Positions 8,484-17,299 are shown, counted from the first letter of the stretch. The stretch is 64,000 nt of DNA from Paractinoplanes tereljensis (GCF_016862435.1 NZ_BOMY01000043.1:1-64000); one strand, 5' to 3'. Numbers and translations are program-made. Notes: generated by a model from the letters alone, not told the origin.

Positions 8484-9674
8484 CTAGACGTAGCGTTCCA
8501 GGATTGAGGCTTCGGCCAGGCGGGACAAGCCCTCTCGGACTCCCCTTGCCCTCGCGTCGCCTACGCCGTCTACCGCCTGCAGGTCTTCTACCGTGGCGCC
8601 CAGCAGGCGCTGCAGGCTGCCGAAGTGGTCTACCAGGCGGTCTACGATCTGGGACGGCAGGCGGGGGACCTTGGCCAGCAGGCGGAAACCTCTGGGGGAG
8701 ACCGCTGCGTCCAGCGCGTCTGACGCGCCGGGGTAGCCGATGGCTTTGGCTACCGCTACCAGGTCGATCATTTCGGTGGCGGACAGCAGGTCGAGTTCTA
8801 CCAGGGCCTCGTCCAGGGTCCTGGCCTTGCGGCCGGTTGGCAGGTAGTCGCGGATCACCAGGGTGCGGTCGGCGTCCACGCCGGCCATCAGCTCGTCAAG
8901 CTGTAGGGCCAGCAGGCGGCCGTCGGTGCCCAGTTCGACCACGTAGCCGGAGATTTCGTCGGCGATGCGGCGGACCATTTCCAGGCGCTGGACCACCGCG
9001 ACAGCGTCACGGACCGTGACCAAGTCTTCGATCTCCAGGGCCGACAGGGTGCCGGAGACCTCGTCCAGGCGGAGTTTGTAGCGTTCCAGCGTGGCCAGGG
9101 CCTGGTTGGCTCGGGAGAGGATGGCGGCCGAGTCGTCCAGGACGTGGCGCTGGCCGTTCACGTAGAGGCCGATGATGCGCATCGACTGGCTTACCGAGAT
9201 CACCGGGAAGCCGGACTGCTTGGCGACGCGCTCGGCGGTGCGGTGCCTGGTGCCGGACTCCTCCGACGGGATGGACGGGTCAGGCATCAGGTGGACGGCG
9301 GCCCGGACTATGCGGGTGCCGTCGCTGCTCATCACCACCGCGCCGTCCATCTTGCACAGCTCTCGCAGGCGGGTGGCCGAGAACTCGACATCGAGCGGGA
9401 AGCCGCCGGTGCAGATGCTCTCCACGACCGTGTCGTGGCCCAGGACGATCAGGGCGCCGGTGCGGCCGCGCAGGATGCGTTCCAGGCCGTCGCGCAGGGC
9501 TGTTCCGGGGGCCATCAGGGCCAGATTGGCGCGTAGTGGATCGGCGGTCACGCCGCCGCCGGAGAGGCCGGGGGTGGACGTCGTCGACGCGGCGCGGTGC
9601 GCCGAACCGTTGACGCCGGGACGCGGCGTCGGGGTGGCGGCAGCGGGCTTGGAACCATCGCGGTCGAGCGGCAC
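8484..9674 (-). CDS. disA: DNA integrity scanning protein DisA, diadenylate cyclase
   Basis: Makes cyclic di-AMP from two ATP and links its synthesis to DNA lesions. The DAC domain shows DGA at 110-112 (KMDGAVVMSSDG) and GTRHRTAE at 141-148. A helical linker and C-terminal RuvA-like HhH domain follow (LVDHFGSLQRLLGATVEDLQ). The length is 396 residues, about 40 more than typical because of a Pro/Ser/Thr-rich N-terminus. The GTG start is placed six bases after a TAGAAT hexamer. It lies head to tail with radA, whose product is reported in Bacillus to inhibit DisA; the disA-radA-lpqE neighbourhood is also found in mycobacteria. Confidence 0.95.
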   Translation of the reverse strand: MPLDRDGSKPAAATPTPRPGVNGSAHRAASTTSTPGLSGGGVTADPLRANLALMAPGTALRDGLERILRGRTGALIVLGHDTVVESICTGGFPLDVEFSATRLRELCKMDGAVVMSSDGTRIVRAAVHLMPDPSIPSEESGTRHRTAERVAKQSGFPVISVSQSMRIIGLYVNGQRHVLDDSAAILSRANQALATLERYKLRLDEVSGTLSALEIEDLVTVRDAVAVVQRLEMVRRIADEISGYVVELGTDGRLLALQLDELMAGVDADRTLVIRDYLPTGRKARTLDEALVELDLLSATEMIDLVAVAKAIGYPGASDALDAAVSPRGFRLLAKVPRLPSQIVDRLVDHFGSLQRLLGATVEDLQAVDGVGDARARGVREGLSRLAEASILERYV

Positions 9675-9694
9675 CTGTACATTCTACGGAATGT
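9675..9694 (-). promoter_or_regulatory. disA leaderless promoter overlapped by an inverted repeat
   Basis: On the minus strand TAGAAT (9681-9686) ends six bases before the disA GTG. The same bases belong to ACATTC-tacg-GAATGT (9679-9694), an inverted repeat with 6-bp arms, so a repressor bound there would cover the -10 region. Confidence 0.45.
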
Positions 9695-9757
9695 CATCCA
9701 GGCCAACGAGCCGTGGTTCGATGAATGCTCCGTAGCGTGATGAAACATCACGCTGTG

Positions 9758-11164
9758 TCACCCGGCTGAGGCTCGTGCCGCGGCCTGCAGGGCGCCGCGC
9801 AGGTCGGAGACCTCGGTGACGCGCATGCCCTTCGGGGCGGTGCCCTCGGGGTCGCAGCCGGGCGGCACCAGAGCCTCCTTGAAGCCCAGGCGGGCAGCCT
9901 CGGCCAGCCGGCGGCCCACCGCTCCGACCCGCCGGATCTCGCCGGTCAGGCCGACCTCGCCGATCGCCACCAGATGTGGGGCCATCGCCAGGTCTAGACC
10001 GCCGGACGCCACCGCCAGGGCCATCGCCAGGTCGGCCGAGGGCTCGGTCAGCCGGATGCCGCCGACCGTGGCGGCGAAGACCTCGCGGTTGTAAAGCTTC
10101 AGCTGCTTGGTGCGGCGTTCCAGGACCGCCAGGACCATCGCCAGGCGGGCGCTGTCCAGGCCCGACACCGTGCGCCTCGGGCTGCCCTGCACCTCGGCGC
10201 CGATCAGTGCCTGCACCTCGGTGACCAGGGCGCGCCGGCCCTCCATGGCGACCGTGACGCAGGTGCCGGGGACCGGCTCCTGGTAGCGGGTGAGGAACAG
10301 GCCGGACGGGTCGGCGAGGCTGGTGATGCCGCCCTCGTGCATCTCGAAGCAACCCACCTCGTCGGCCGCGCCGTAGCGGTTCTTCACGCCGCGGACCAGG
10401 CGCAGCGACGAGTGCTTGTCGCCCTCGAAGTGCAGCACCACGTCGACCAGGTGCTCGAGGACTCGGGGGCCGGCCACCTGGCCGTCCTTGGTGACGTGAC
10501 CGACCAGGACGGTGGCGATGCCGCGCTCCTTCGCCACCCCGACCAGGGCCGAGGTCACCGCGCGGACCTGGGTGACGCCGCCGGGGACGCCCTCGGTGCC
10601 GGGGGCCGAGATGGTCTGCACCGAGTCGAGGATCAGCAGGCCGGGCTTGACCGCGTCGAGATGGCCGAGCACCGCGCCGAGGTCGCTCTCGGCGGCCAGG
10701 TAGAGGTGGTCGTGCAGGGCGCCGAGGCGCTCGGCCCGCAACCGGACCTGGCTCACCGACTCTTCGCCGCTGACCACCAGCGACGGGGTGCCGGCGCCGG
10801 CCGCCCACTGCTGGGCGACGTCGAGCAGCAGTGTGGACTTGCCCACACCGGGCTCGCCGGCCAGCAGCACCACGGCGCCGGGCACCAGGCCGCCGCCGAG
10901 CACCCGGTCGAGCTCGCTGACGTTGGTCGGGACCGCCTTGGCGGGAGCCGCGCTGATCGTGGCGATCGGGCGGGCCGGCTCGGCCGGCATGCGCGAGCTG
11001 ACCACCCGGCCGGCGCCGAGCGGGCTGGTCACCGTGGACTCGATCACCGAGCCCCACTCGCTGCACTCGGGGCACCGGCCGAGCCATTTCGGTGGCTGGT
11101 GCCCGCAGGCGTCGCAGACGTAGGCCGGTCGAGCGGCCTTGGTGGTCGAGCGGGAGGTTGTCAC
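9758..11164 (-). CDS. radA: DNA repair protein RadA/Sms
   Basis: RecA-like ATPase that promotes branch migration during recombination. A zinc finger (Cys17, Cys20, Cys31, Cys34) is followed by Walker A GEPGVGKST (103-111), the RadA-specific KNRYG motif in VKNRYGAADEVG, and a C-terminal Lon-protease-like domain (from about residue 290, with GEVGLTGEIRRV) that lacks protease function in this family. The length of 468 residues is normal. The GTG start follows TAACTT by six bases, implying a leaderless message. The gene lies 83 bases upstream of disA on the same strand. Confidence 0.95.
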   Translation of the reverse strand: MTTSRSTTKAARPAYVCDACGHQPPKWLGRCPECSEWGSVIESTVTSPLGAGRVVSSRMPAEPARPIATISAAPAKAVPTNVSELDRVLGGGLVPGAVVLLAGEPGVGKSTLLLDVAQQWAAGAGTPSLVVSGEESVSQVRLRAERLGALHDHLYLAAESDLGAVLGHLDAVKPGLLILDSVQTISAPGTEGVPGGVTQVRAVTSALVGVAKERGIATVLVGHVTKDGQVAGPRVLEHLVDVVLHFEGDKHSSLRLVRGVKNRYGAADEVGCFEMHEGGITSLADPSGLFLTRYQEPVPGTCVTVAMEGRRALVTEVQALIGAEVQGSPRRTVSGLDSARLAMVLAVLERRTKQLKLYNREVFAATVGGIRLTEPSADLAMALAVASGGLDLAMAPHLVAIGEVGLTGEIRRVGAVGRRLAEAARLGFKEALVPPGCDPEGTAPKGMRVTEVSDLRGALQAAARASAG

Positions 11165-11176
11165 CCGGTCAAGTTA
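11165..11176 (-). promoter_or_regulatory. -10 hexamer (TAACTT) and six-base spacing to the radA GTG
   Basis: TAACTT on the minus strand (11171-11176) is separated by six bases from the radA start and no ribosome-binding site is visible, as expected for leaderless transcription. Confidence 0.45.
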
Positions 11177-11193
11177 GCCCGGGGGTACGACAA

Positions 11194-11844
11194 TTACTCC
11201 TCGTGGTTCTCGTTCTCGATGCCGGGAGCGCGCGAGGCCGGCGAGGTCGGGATGCCGAACGGCGCCACCACGTCGAGGGACTGCCCGTTGTCGACCTGGA
11301 TGGTGAGGGCCAGCGAGTAGCCCGGGCGGAGCTCGCCGGACAGGCCCGAGGCCACCAGCAGCTCGTCATCCTGCGGCAGGAAGGTGGCGCTGCCCAGGCC
11401 CGGGATGGTGACCTTGGCCGGCTTGAGCGGAGCCTCCGCCGGCTCGGTCGGCGCGGACGCGTCCGCCGAGGGCAGAGCGGTCGGCGCGGTCGTCGGCTCG
11501 CCGCCGCTGAGGCCGACCTGCTGGGCCGAGACGATGCCTGCGGTGACCGTCTGCTGCGGCTTGCTGGTGATCGTCACGGTCAGTGGCTGCTCGGTCTGGT
11601 TGAACAGGCTGAGCTGGATCGGTGCGGTGCCGTTGGCCTCGTAGCCCTCGGTGCCGTTGTAGATCACCTGGAGGTTGCGGACGAGCAGACCGCCGTCGGG
11701 GCTCTGGGTGTTGAGGCCGGCGACCGGCGCCTTCAGGATCGCGGTCTCCGCGACCTGCCCGGCAGAGCAGCCGGCCAGGGCGATCACGGCGGCCATCGCG
11801 GCACCCGCGGCCTGTGCGACGCGGCGGGTTCCCAGCGAGCGCAT
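11194..11844 (-). CDS. lpqE: LpqE-like lipoprotein
   Basis: A 216-residue envelope lipoprotein with lipobox LAGC (acylated Cys26). The mature part is a single beta-rich domain (LLVRNLQVIYNGTEG, QLSLFNQTEQPLTVTI) followed by a Ser/Ala/Pro-rich stretch and a final conserved strand region. The ATG at 11844 is chosen over the GTG three bases upstream because GGAGG then lies about six bases away. Position next to radA and disA matches mycobacterial lpqE, and the domain layout fits. The biochemical role of LpqE proteins is not established. Confidence 0.78.
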   Translation of the reverse strand: MRSLGTRRVAQAAGAAMAAVIALAGCSAGQVAETAILKAPVAGLNTQSPDGGLLVRNLQVIYNGTEGYEANGTAPIQLSLFNQTEQPLTVTITSKPQQTVTAGIVSAQQVGLSGGEPTTAPTALPSADASAPTEPAEAPLKPAKVTIPGLGSATFLPQDDELLVASGLSGELRPGYSLALTIQVDNGQSLDVVAPFGIPTSPASRAPGIENENHEE

Positions 11845-11926
11845 CACGATCCTCCAAGTAAAGACACCAATGGCGTGAGACTCAGGCTATCGGTCCGAGA
11901 TCGGGCTCGTGCGGCGACCCGGCCAT

Positions 11927-12754
11927 TCACACCACCGGGCCCGAGAAGATCAGTAAAAGGACGTCGATCAGGGCCACCACGATCACCGCCCGGAACATCG
12001 CGACCCGGCGTCCGGTGGCGCGCCGGGCCGCGTACCAGCCGAGGGGAAGGACCACGACGGCGGCCGCGGCCGCTGCCCAGCCTGACCACGACGGTGGCCC
12101 GGGCGGTCCGAAGACCAGCGTGAGAGTCGCGCTGAGCAGGAGAAACGCGGCTGCGACGGCGGAGCCGGCGGCGCCCAGCCGATGCGGCAGGCCGTGTACC
12201 CCGGTGGCCGCGTCGTCGTCCAGGTCGGGCAGCACGTTGGCGAAATGGGCGCCCCCACCGAGCAGCGCGCCCGCCGCGACCAGCCAGGCCGGCGGCGCCG
12301 GATGGCCCGGCAGCGCGTTGATCACAAACGCCGGGAGCAGCCCGAACGTGACCAGGTAGGGCACCACCGAGAACACCGTGGACTTCAGCGGCCAGTCGTA
12401 GAGCAGGGCGGACACGCCGGCCACCGAAAGGATCAACATCGGCCCGAGGCCGAAGGGCAAGGCCACAAAGGGTACGGCGACCGACGCGAGCAATCCGGCG
12501 ATCCCGACCGTACGGCGACCGACCGCCCCCGTCGCGATCGGCTTGTCCCCCCGCCCGGCGACCCGGTCGCGCGGCGCGTCCAGCCAGTCGTTGACCCAGC
12601 CCACCGACAGTTGCGTGGCCCCCACCGCCAGGAAGATCCCGGCGATGGCCCAGCCACGGTGGCCCGCGCCGACCGCCAGCAGGGTCATCGCGACGGTGAC
12701 CGCCCCGCCCGGCTCCGGATGCGACGCCTTGATCAGGGCGAGCGCACGTTTCAT
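11927..12754 (-). CDS. UbiA-family membrane prenyltransferase
   Basis: A 275-residue integral membrane enzyme with about eight helices. Both Asp-rich motifs of the superfamily are present: NDWLDAPRDRVAGRGDKP (about residues 54-71; N-x3-D-x3-D) and NVLPDLDDDAATG, which bind the Mg-diphosphate of the prenyl donor. It probably attaches an isoprenoid chain to an aromatic ring. It starts 46 bases from, and divergent to, a methyltransferase/flavoprotein/type III PKS operon. A prenylated phenolic product is therefore more likely than respiratory quinone synthesis. Confidence 0.85.
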   Translation of the reverse strand: MKRALALIKASHPEPGGAVTVAMTLLAVGAGHRGWAIAGIFLAVGATQLSVGWVNDWLDAPRDRVAGRGDKPIATGAVGRRTVGIAGLLASVAVPFVALPFGLGPMLILSVAGVSALLYDWPLKSTVFSVVPYLVTFGLLPAFVINALPGHPAPPAWLVAAGALLGGGAHFANVLPDLDDDAATGVHGLPHRLGAAGSAVAAAFLLLSATLTLVFGPPGPPSWSGWAAAAAAVVVLPLGWYAARRATGRRVAMFRAVIVVALIDVLLLIFSGPVV

Positions 12755-12800
12755 GCGGCCAGTGTGGCGGGCGTGCCGGATGCGTGCCAGTCTCGATCAC

Positions 12801-13514
12801 ATGCGGTCGATGTCCCGTAACGATCCGCTCCAATACGACGAGCTCGCCGACCAGTGGTGGCACCCGGGCGGCGGGTTCGAAATGCTGCACTGGCTGGCCG
12901 AGGCCCGGGCGGCGCTGATACCCGCGGCCGGCCGGCCCGGCGCGGTGCTGCTCGACGCCGGTTGCGGCGGCGGCCTGCTGGCGCCGCACGTGGCCGGTAA
13001 GGGCTACCGGCACATCGGAGTCGATCTCGGCCGCCCCGGGCTGCGGCTGGCCGCCTCACACGGCGTGCAGCCGGTCAACGGCGATGTCACGGCGCTGCCG
13101 GTGGCGTCCGGGACGGCCGACGTGGTGGCGGCCGGCGAGATCCTCGAGCACGTCACCGATCTGCCCGGGACGGTCGCCGAGCTGTCCCGGGTGCTCCGGC
13201 CGGGCGGCCTCGTGGTGATCGACACGGTGAACGACAACGCGCTGAGTCGCTTCATCACGGTCACCGCGGGTGAGTGGCTGGGCCTCGCCCCGCCCGGGAT
13301 TCACGATGCGTCACTGTTCGTGCGGCCGCGCCGGCTGATCGCCGAGTTCGCCCGGCACGGCGTGCACCTGACCGTGCGCGGGGCCCGGCCGACGCTGGGC
13401 GGCGTGGTGCGCTGGCGCCTGCGCCGCCGCCCGACCCGCGGGCGGATCGTGCCGACCGGACTGACCGCGGTGCTCTATCAGGGGACCGGCCGCAAGCTGG
13501 GGGAGGCCTCATGA
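12801..13514 (+). CDS. SAM-dependent class I methyltransferase (UbiG-like)
   Basis: A 237-residue Rossmann-fold methyltransferase. Motif I is VLLDAGCGGGLLAPHVAGKG with the acidic strand-2 residue in HIGVDLG; motif II is in ADVVAAGEILEHV and motif III in VLRPGGLVVID. It resembles the O-methyltransferases of ubiquinone synthesis (UbiG). Here it is the first gene of a three-gene operon with an acyl-CoA-dehydrogenase-like flavoprotein and a type III PKS, so O- or C-methylation of a polyketide ring is likely. ATG 12801 or ATG 12810 could be the start. The stop overlaps the next ATG (ATGA). Confidence 0.85.
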   Translation: MRSMSRNDPLQYDELADQWWHPGGGFEMLHWLAEARAALIPAAGRPGAVLLDAGCGGGLLAPHVAGKGYRHIGVDLGRPGLRLAASHGVQPVNGDVTALPVASGTADVVAAGEILEHVTDLPGTVAELSRVLRPGGLVVIDTVNDNALSRFITVTAGEWLGLAPPGIHDASLFVRPRRLIAEFARHGVHLTVRGARPTLGGVVRWRLRRRPTRGRIVPTGLTAVLYQGTGRKLGEAS

Positions 13515-14665
13515 TCGACGAGGCGCGGCGGCTGGTGCCCCGGTTCGCGGCCCGGGCCGCCGCACACGACCGGGACGGCACGTTCCCGGTCGACGACTTC
13601 GCCGACCTGCGCCGGGCCGGGCTGTTCGGGCTGCTGGTGCCCGCGCGGCTGGGCGGGGCCGGGGCCGGCTTCGCCGACTACGCGGCGATCGCCTACGAGC
13701 TGGCCCGGGGCAACGGCGCCACCGCCCTGGTCTTCAACATGCACGCGTCGGTCACCGGCGCGCTCAGCGGGGTCACCGACGAGCTGGCCGAGGCGCTCGG
13801 CCTGCCACCGTCGGCGCTGGCGGCCCGGGACGCCTACCTGCGGGCGGCGGCCGAGGGCTCCTGGTACGCGGTGGCGATGAGCGAACGCGGCGCCGGCTCC
13901 CGGCTGTCGCAGATGTCCACCCGCTACACCGCGGTGGACGACGGCTACCGGATCGAGGGCGCCAAGACGTTCTGCTCCGGCGCCGGGCACGCCGACGCCT
14001 ACCTGGTCGCGGCCCGCAGCAGCGCCGACCCGGCCCAGGTGTCGCAGTTCCTGGTGCCGCCGGGCGACGGCCTGCGGGTCGAGGAGACCTGGGACGCCCT
14101 CGGCATGCGCGCCACCTCCTCGCACGACCTGCACGTCGACGTCACGGTCCCGGCCGGCGCCCTGCTCGGCGGGGTCGAGGGCCTCGCCCTGGTGGTCGCC
14201 CAGCTGGCCCCGCACTGGATGGTGGCCAGCTACGCGGCCGTCTACGTGGGGGTCGCCCGGGCCGCCGTGGACGCCGCGATCGAGCACGTCAACGAGCGCA
14301 AGCTGGGCCACCTGCCGGCGATCCGGGCCCGGATCGGCCGGGCCGACGCCGCGGTCGCGGCCGCCCACCTGACGGTGCTGGAGGCGGCCCGCCGGGTCGA
14401 CACGGCACCCGGCGACGCTGAGACGAACCGCTGGGTGTGGCGGGCCAAGCTGCTGGCCGGCACGACTGCGGCCGAGGTGGCGGCGTCGATGCTGGAGGCG
14501 GCCGGCACCTCGGCGATGCGCCGTGGCCACCCGCTGGAACGCCTCTACCGCGACGCCCGCGCCGGTTCGCTGCAACCGGCCACCAGTGACGTCTGCGCTG
14601 ACTGGCTGGGCGTCGACGCGCTCGGCGGTGATCCCGACTCGGAGGGGTTCGCCCCACGCTGGTAA
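13511..14665 (+). CDS. Acyl-CoA-dehydrogenase-fold flavoprotein, possibly a monooxygenase
   Basis: A 384-residue protein with the N-terminal helical, middle beta (GSWYAVAMSERGAGS, IEGAKTFCSGAGHADAYLV) and C-terminal four-helix domains of the acyl-CoA dehydrogenase superfamily. In dehydrogenases the C-terminal motif reads YRDxR...YEGTxE, where the Glu is the catalytic base. Here the equivalent run is RLYRDARAGSLQPATSDV with no Glu at that site. That loss is shared with flavin monooxygenases built on this fold, so ring hydroxylation of the polyketide is a plausible role, though inferred. It overlaps the upstream methyltransferase by four bases. Confidence 0.75.
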   Translation: MIDEARRLVPRFAARAAAHDRDGTFPVDDFADLRRAGLFGLLVPARLGGAGAGFADYAAIAYELARGNGATALVFNMHASVTGALSGVTDELAEALGLPPSALAARDAYLRAAAEGSWYAVAMSERGAGSRLSQMSTRYTAVDDGYRIEGAKTFCSGAGHADAYLVAARSSADPAQVSQFLVPPGDGLRVEETWDALGMRATSSHDLHVDVTVPAGALLGGVEGLALVVAQLAPHWMVASYAAVYVGVARAAVDAAIEHVNERKLGHLPAIRARIGRADAAVAAAHLTVLEAARRVDTAPGDAETNRWVWRAKLLAGTTAAEVAASMLEAAGTSAMRRGHPLERLYRDARAGSLQPATSDVCADWLGVDALGGDPDSEGFAPRW

Positions 14666-14686
14666 TCGGCAACAGGAGAGGACGAC

Positions 14687-15751
14687 GTGGAGCGCTACGC
14701 GACCATCGCGGGGCTCGGCATCGCACTGCCAACCTCGGTGGATCAGCGCGAGGTCTGGGACGGCTACTTCCAGCACCAATACTCGGGTCCCCGCCGCGCC
14801 CTGGCCAAGCGGATCTTCGAGAACGCCGGGGTGCGCACCCGGCAGGCCGCGGTGAGCCCGCTGCTCGAAGACGTGGCCAACTGGTCGACCGAGCAGCGGA
14901 TGCGCCGCTACCAGGTCGAGGCCATTCCGCTGGGGAAGGAGGCGGCCGCCCGGGCGATCGCCGAGGCCGGCCTGACCGCCGACCAGATCGGTCTGTTCGC
15001 GGTCTGCTCCTGCACCGGCTACGCCACTCCCGGCCTGGACATCCTGCTCGCCCGCGACCTGGGCATGGCCCCCGACCTGCAACGCCTGTTCGTCGGCCAT
15101 ATGGGCTGTTACGCGGCCCTGCCCGGCCTGGGCACGGCCGCCGACTTCGTGGTCGCCCGCGGCCGGCCCGCGCTGCTGCTCTGCGCCGAGCTGACCAGCC
15201 TGCACCTGCAGCCGCCCGCGGTGCGGGCGGACGTGCAACAGATCGTTTCGCACGCGCTTTTCAGCGACGCGGCGGCCGCCGTCGTGCTCATTCCAGGAGA
15301 CGGCGGTGGGTACGCGGTACGCGAGGTCGCCGCGGTGACCGACAGTACGACCGCCGACCACATGACCTGGGAGGTGACCGACCGTGGCTTCCGGATGGGG
15401 TTGTCGCCGCGGGTGCCGGACGTGCTCGCCGTACACGTCCGCGGTCTTGTCGTTGATCTGTTGGCCCGGCACGGGCTGACCATCGGCGACGTGGACGGCT
15501 GGGCTGTGCACCCGGGCGGCCCGAAGATCCTCGACGTGGTCGGCGAGCAGCTCGGCCTCGACGAGGCGGCGCTGGCACCCTCCCGCGAGGTGCTCACGGC
15601 GTACGGCAACTGCTCCTCGCCGACCGTGCTGCTGGTGCTGGACGCGCTGCGCCGCCGTGCGGCGCCGCCGCGTCGCGTTCTCATGCTGGCCTTCGGGCCG
15701 GGTCTCACGCTCTACGGAACGCTGCTCGAGACCTCTACAGTCACAGCGTGA
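14687..15751 (+). CDS. Type III polyketide synthase (chalcone/alkylresorcinol synthase family)
   Basis: A 354-residue homodimeric iterative ketosynthase acting directly on acyl-CoA thioesters. The catalytic triad is complete: Cys141 in GHMGCYAALPGL, His275 in WAVHPGGPKIL and Asn308 in YGNCSSPTVL. An AGGAGAGG ribosome site precedes the GTG. With the neighbouring methyltransferase, flavoprotein and UbiA enzyme it forms a compact cluster resembling the agq genes of Actinoplanes missouriensis, which make alkyl dihydrogeranyl methoxyhydroquinones (from memory). Starter unit, chain length and cyclisation mode cannot be read from the sequence. Confidence 0.93.
   Translation: MERYATIAGLGIALPTSVDQREVWDGYFQHQYSGPRRALAKRIFENAGVRTRQAAVSPLLEDVANWSTEQRMRRYQVEAIPLGKEAAARAIAEAGLTADQIGLFAVCSCTGYATPGLDILLARDLGMAPDLQRLFVGHMGCYAALPGLGTAADFVVARGRPALLLCAELTSLHLQPPAVRADVQQIVSHALFSDAAAAVVLIPGDGGGYAVREVAAVTDSTTADHMTWEVTDRGFRMGLSPRVPDVLAVHVRGLVVDLLARHGLTIGDVDGWAVHPGGPKILDVVGEQLGLDEAALAPSREVLTAYGNCSSPTVLLVLDALRRRAAPPRRVLMLAFGPGLTLYGTLLETSTVTA
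15736..15741 (+). promoter_or_regulatory. -10 hexamer (TACAGT) six bases before GTG 15748
   Basis: TACAGT lies inside the last codons of the PKS gene, six bases from the next GTG, which has no ribosome-binding site. It suggests independent leaderless expression of the downstream gene. Confidence 0.4.
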
Positions 15752-16209
15752 TGGGGGAGCAGACGCGGGGTGTCGTGCTGTACGCGTGCGCCGCACTGGT
15801 GCTGATCGGCGGCGGAGCCTGGTGGTTCCGCGCCGCGCCGCAGACGGAGGTCGATCCGCAGATCGAGCAGTGGCGCGCGACGGCTGAGAAACTCGTGCCG
15901 GACATCGACCAGCAGGAGGAGGCCAGCACGCTGGCCCTCGCACCCAACGGTGACCGCGAGGTGACGGCCAACGTCAGCAACGGGGAGTACCTGGTGACGG
16001 TGATCTGCGTGGGCGGCGAGGAGAGTCAGGTGCGGGTGAGTCTCGGCGAGGCGGGCACCGACACCGGGCGCGGGCTGCTGTGCGGCAAAGATCGGCAGAG
16101 CACCGATTTCACGGTGGGCACGGCCGGACAGTTCCGGATGAATGTGTCCGTCAACGATGCGGGGCCGGTCATTTTCCGTTACTCCCTGCTGCGGCAGGCC
16201 GGTTCCTAG
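15748..16209 (+). CDS. Single-pass membrane protein, unknown function
   Basis: A 153-residue protein with one N-terminal helix (about residues 8-26, VVLYACAALVLIGGGAWWF) and an extracytoplasmic domain with two cysteines (VICVGG and LLCGKD) that may pair. GTG 15748 and ATG 15751 are adjacent start candidates. The start overlaps the PKS stop, but the composition and the 4-base convergent overlap with the next gene suggest it is not part of polyketide synthesis. I recognise no family. Confidence 0.65.
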   Translation: MMGEQTRGVVLYACAALVLIGGGAWWFRAAPQTEVDPQIEQWRATAEKLVPDIDQQEEASTLALAPNGDREVTANVSNGEYLVTVICVGGEESQVRVSLGEAGTDTGRGLLCGKDRQSTDFTVGTAGQFRMNVSVNDAGPVIFRYSLLRQAGS

Positions 16210-16964
16210 AGGCGCGCCAGATCGGGGCGGAATGTCTCGATCGAAGCGGTGCGCGCGTCGGTCCGGATGATCTCGCCGTCCCGGCTGACCAGGAGGGCCG
16301 CCGCGGTGCCGTCGGGCGAGCCGAGCTTGAGCTGGGTGCGCAGACTGCCGGACGGGTCGTGCAGCACCCGCACGGTCTTGCCCTGCGCCTGCGGGGTGGC
16401 GCCGGTCGGCGGGACGGTGCCGGTCGAGGCGGTGATCGTGCCGCCGACGGCGATCACGGTGATCTCCGGGCGGACCGCGTCGACGGTGTCGGCGACCAGC
16501 GCGGCGCACTCGCAGCCCTCGATCAGCAGGATGACCGCCGGCAGATCGTGGCGCAGCGAGACGGCCTGACCGTCGGCGTTGATCAGCTCGAGAGCGGGCA
16601 GCGCGCTGGTGCGGACGTTGGTGGTGCTCGCCGTGCGCTGGGTGGCCGGCTGCAGCACCGGCCCAGGCCAGGCCGATGCGAAGAGGCTCGCCACGGTCAC
16701 CAGCACGGCCATCGAGATGATCAGAACGGGGGCGCGGACGGCGCCGGAGGCGAGCTTGCGAACACCGCGCATGACCGGTCGATCGGCGAAGCGCTGCCAG
16801 CGGGAGGGGCTCCGGGTGGCGCGCAGCTCGGCGCGGACGGCCTCGACCTCATCGGAAAGCTCGGACAGATCGTCGGGAATGACGATCACGCCCCACTCCT
16901 CAGGGAGGTCGGGCAGATCACCGCCATTCGACGACCATCCGCCGTTATCGCTCGGACCAGCCAT
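16206..16964 (-). CDS. Membrane-anchored thioredoxin-fold-like protein
   Basis: A 252-residue protein. An acidic cytoplasmic N-terminus of about 75 residues (GVIVIPDDLSELSDEVEAV) precedes one membrane helix (about 78-97, APVLIISMAVLVTVASLFA). The outer domain, LELINADGQAVSLRHDLPAV then LLIEGCECAALVADTV and later LLVSRDGEIIRTD, follows the strand order of redoxin/AhpC-like folds. The Cys-Glu-Cys of GCECAA is where a redoxin would carry its active Cys, but spacing C-x-C is unusual, so activity is uncertain. A GGGGGAGGG sequence precedes the ATG. A Trx fold is my inference from pattern only. Confidence 0.6.
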   Translation of the reverse strand: MAGPSDNGGWSSNGGDLPDLPEEWGVIVIPDDLSELSDEVEAVRAELRATRSPSRWQRFADRPVMRGVRKLASGAVRAPVLIISMAVLVTVASLFASAWPGPVLQPATQRTASTTNVRTSALPALELINADGQAVSLRHDLPAVILLIEGCECAALVADTVDAVRPEITVIAVGGTITASTGTVPPTGATPQAQGKTVRVLHDPSGSLRTQLKLGSPDGTAAALLVSRDGEIIRTDARTASIETFRPDLARL

Positions 16965-17243
16965 GACTCACCCTCCCCCCTGGCCGACCCAGTGGTTCTT
17001 CGGTCGGGGACCTACTGCCCAGCCTCCCTTAACCTCGGCCGGGACGCCAGTAGTGCGCGCTTCCGGACCTTAGCGATAAGCTTGACCTCACAAACGCCGT
17101 AGGTGCGAAATATCCGACTCGCTGGGCAAAGCGGTCACGCAATCGTCACATAGCGTTACCGAGGCAGCTCCCGCCGCTTCTGTCAAGCCGTAGAAAGGCC
17201 CGTCACAAGGCCCCTGAGCTGCACTAACAGTCACCGGCTGGGC

Positions 17244-17272
17244 GGGACATAGCTGCCTGAGCGTGTTACCCT
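17244..17272 (+). promoter_or_regulatory. carD promoter
   Basis: GGGACA (17244-17249), a 17-base spacer and TACCCT (17267-17272), preceded by TG one base upstream (extended -10), lie 27 bases before the carD ATG. The remainder of the 335-base gap 16965-17299 shows no gene. Confidence 0.6.
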
Positions 17273-17299
17273 AGACACAGCGAAAGGGGCTTCGAACCT

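Noticed and set aside
13511..14665. Straight annotation as acyl-CoA dehydrogenase of fatty acid oxidation
   Set aside because: The catalytic Glu motif is missing and the operon context is a type III PKS cluster, so a degradative role is unlikely.
13478..15943. An 821-codon antisense frame across the flavoprotein and PKS genes
   Set aside because: No recognisable domain, and the sense strand carries two complete enzymes with catalytic residues.
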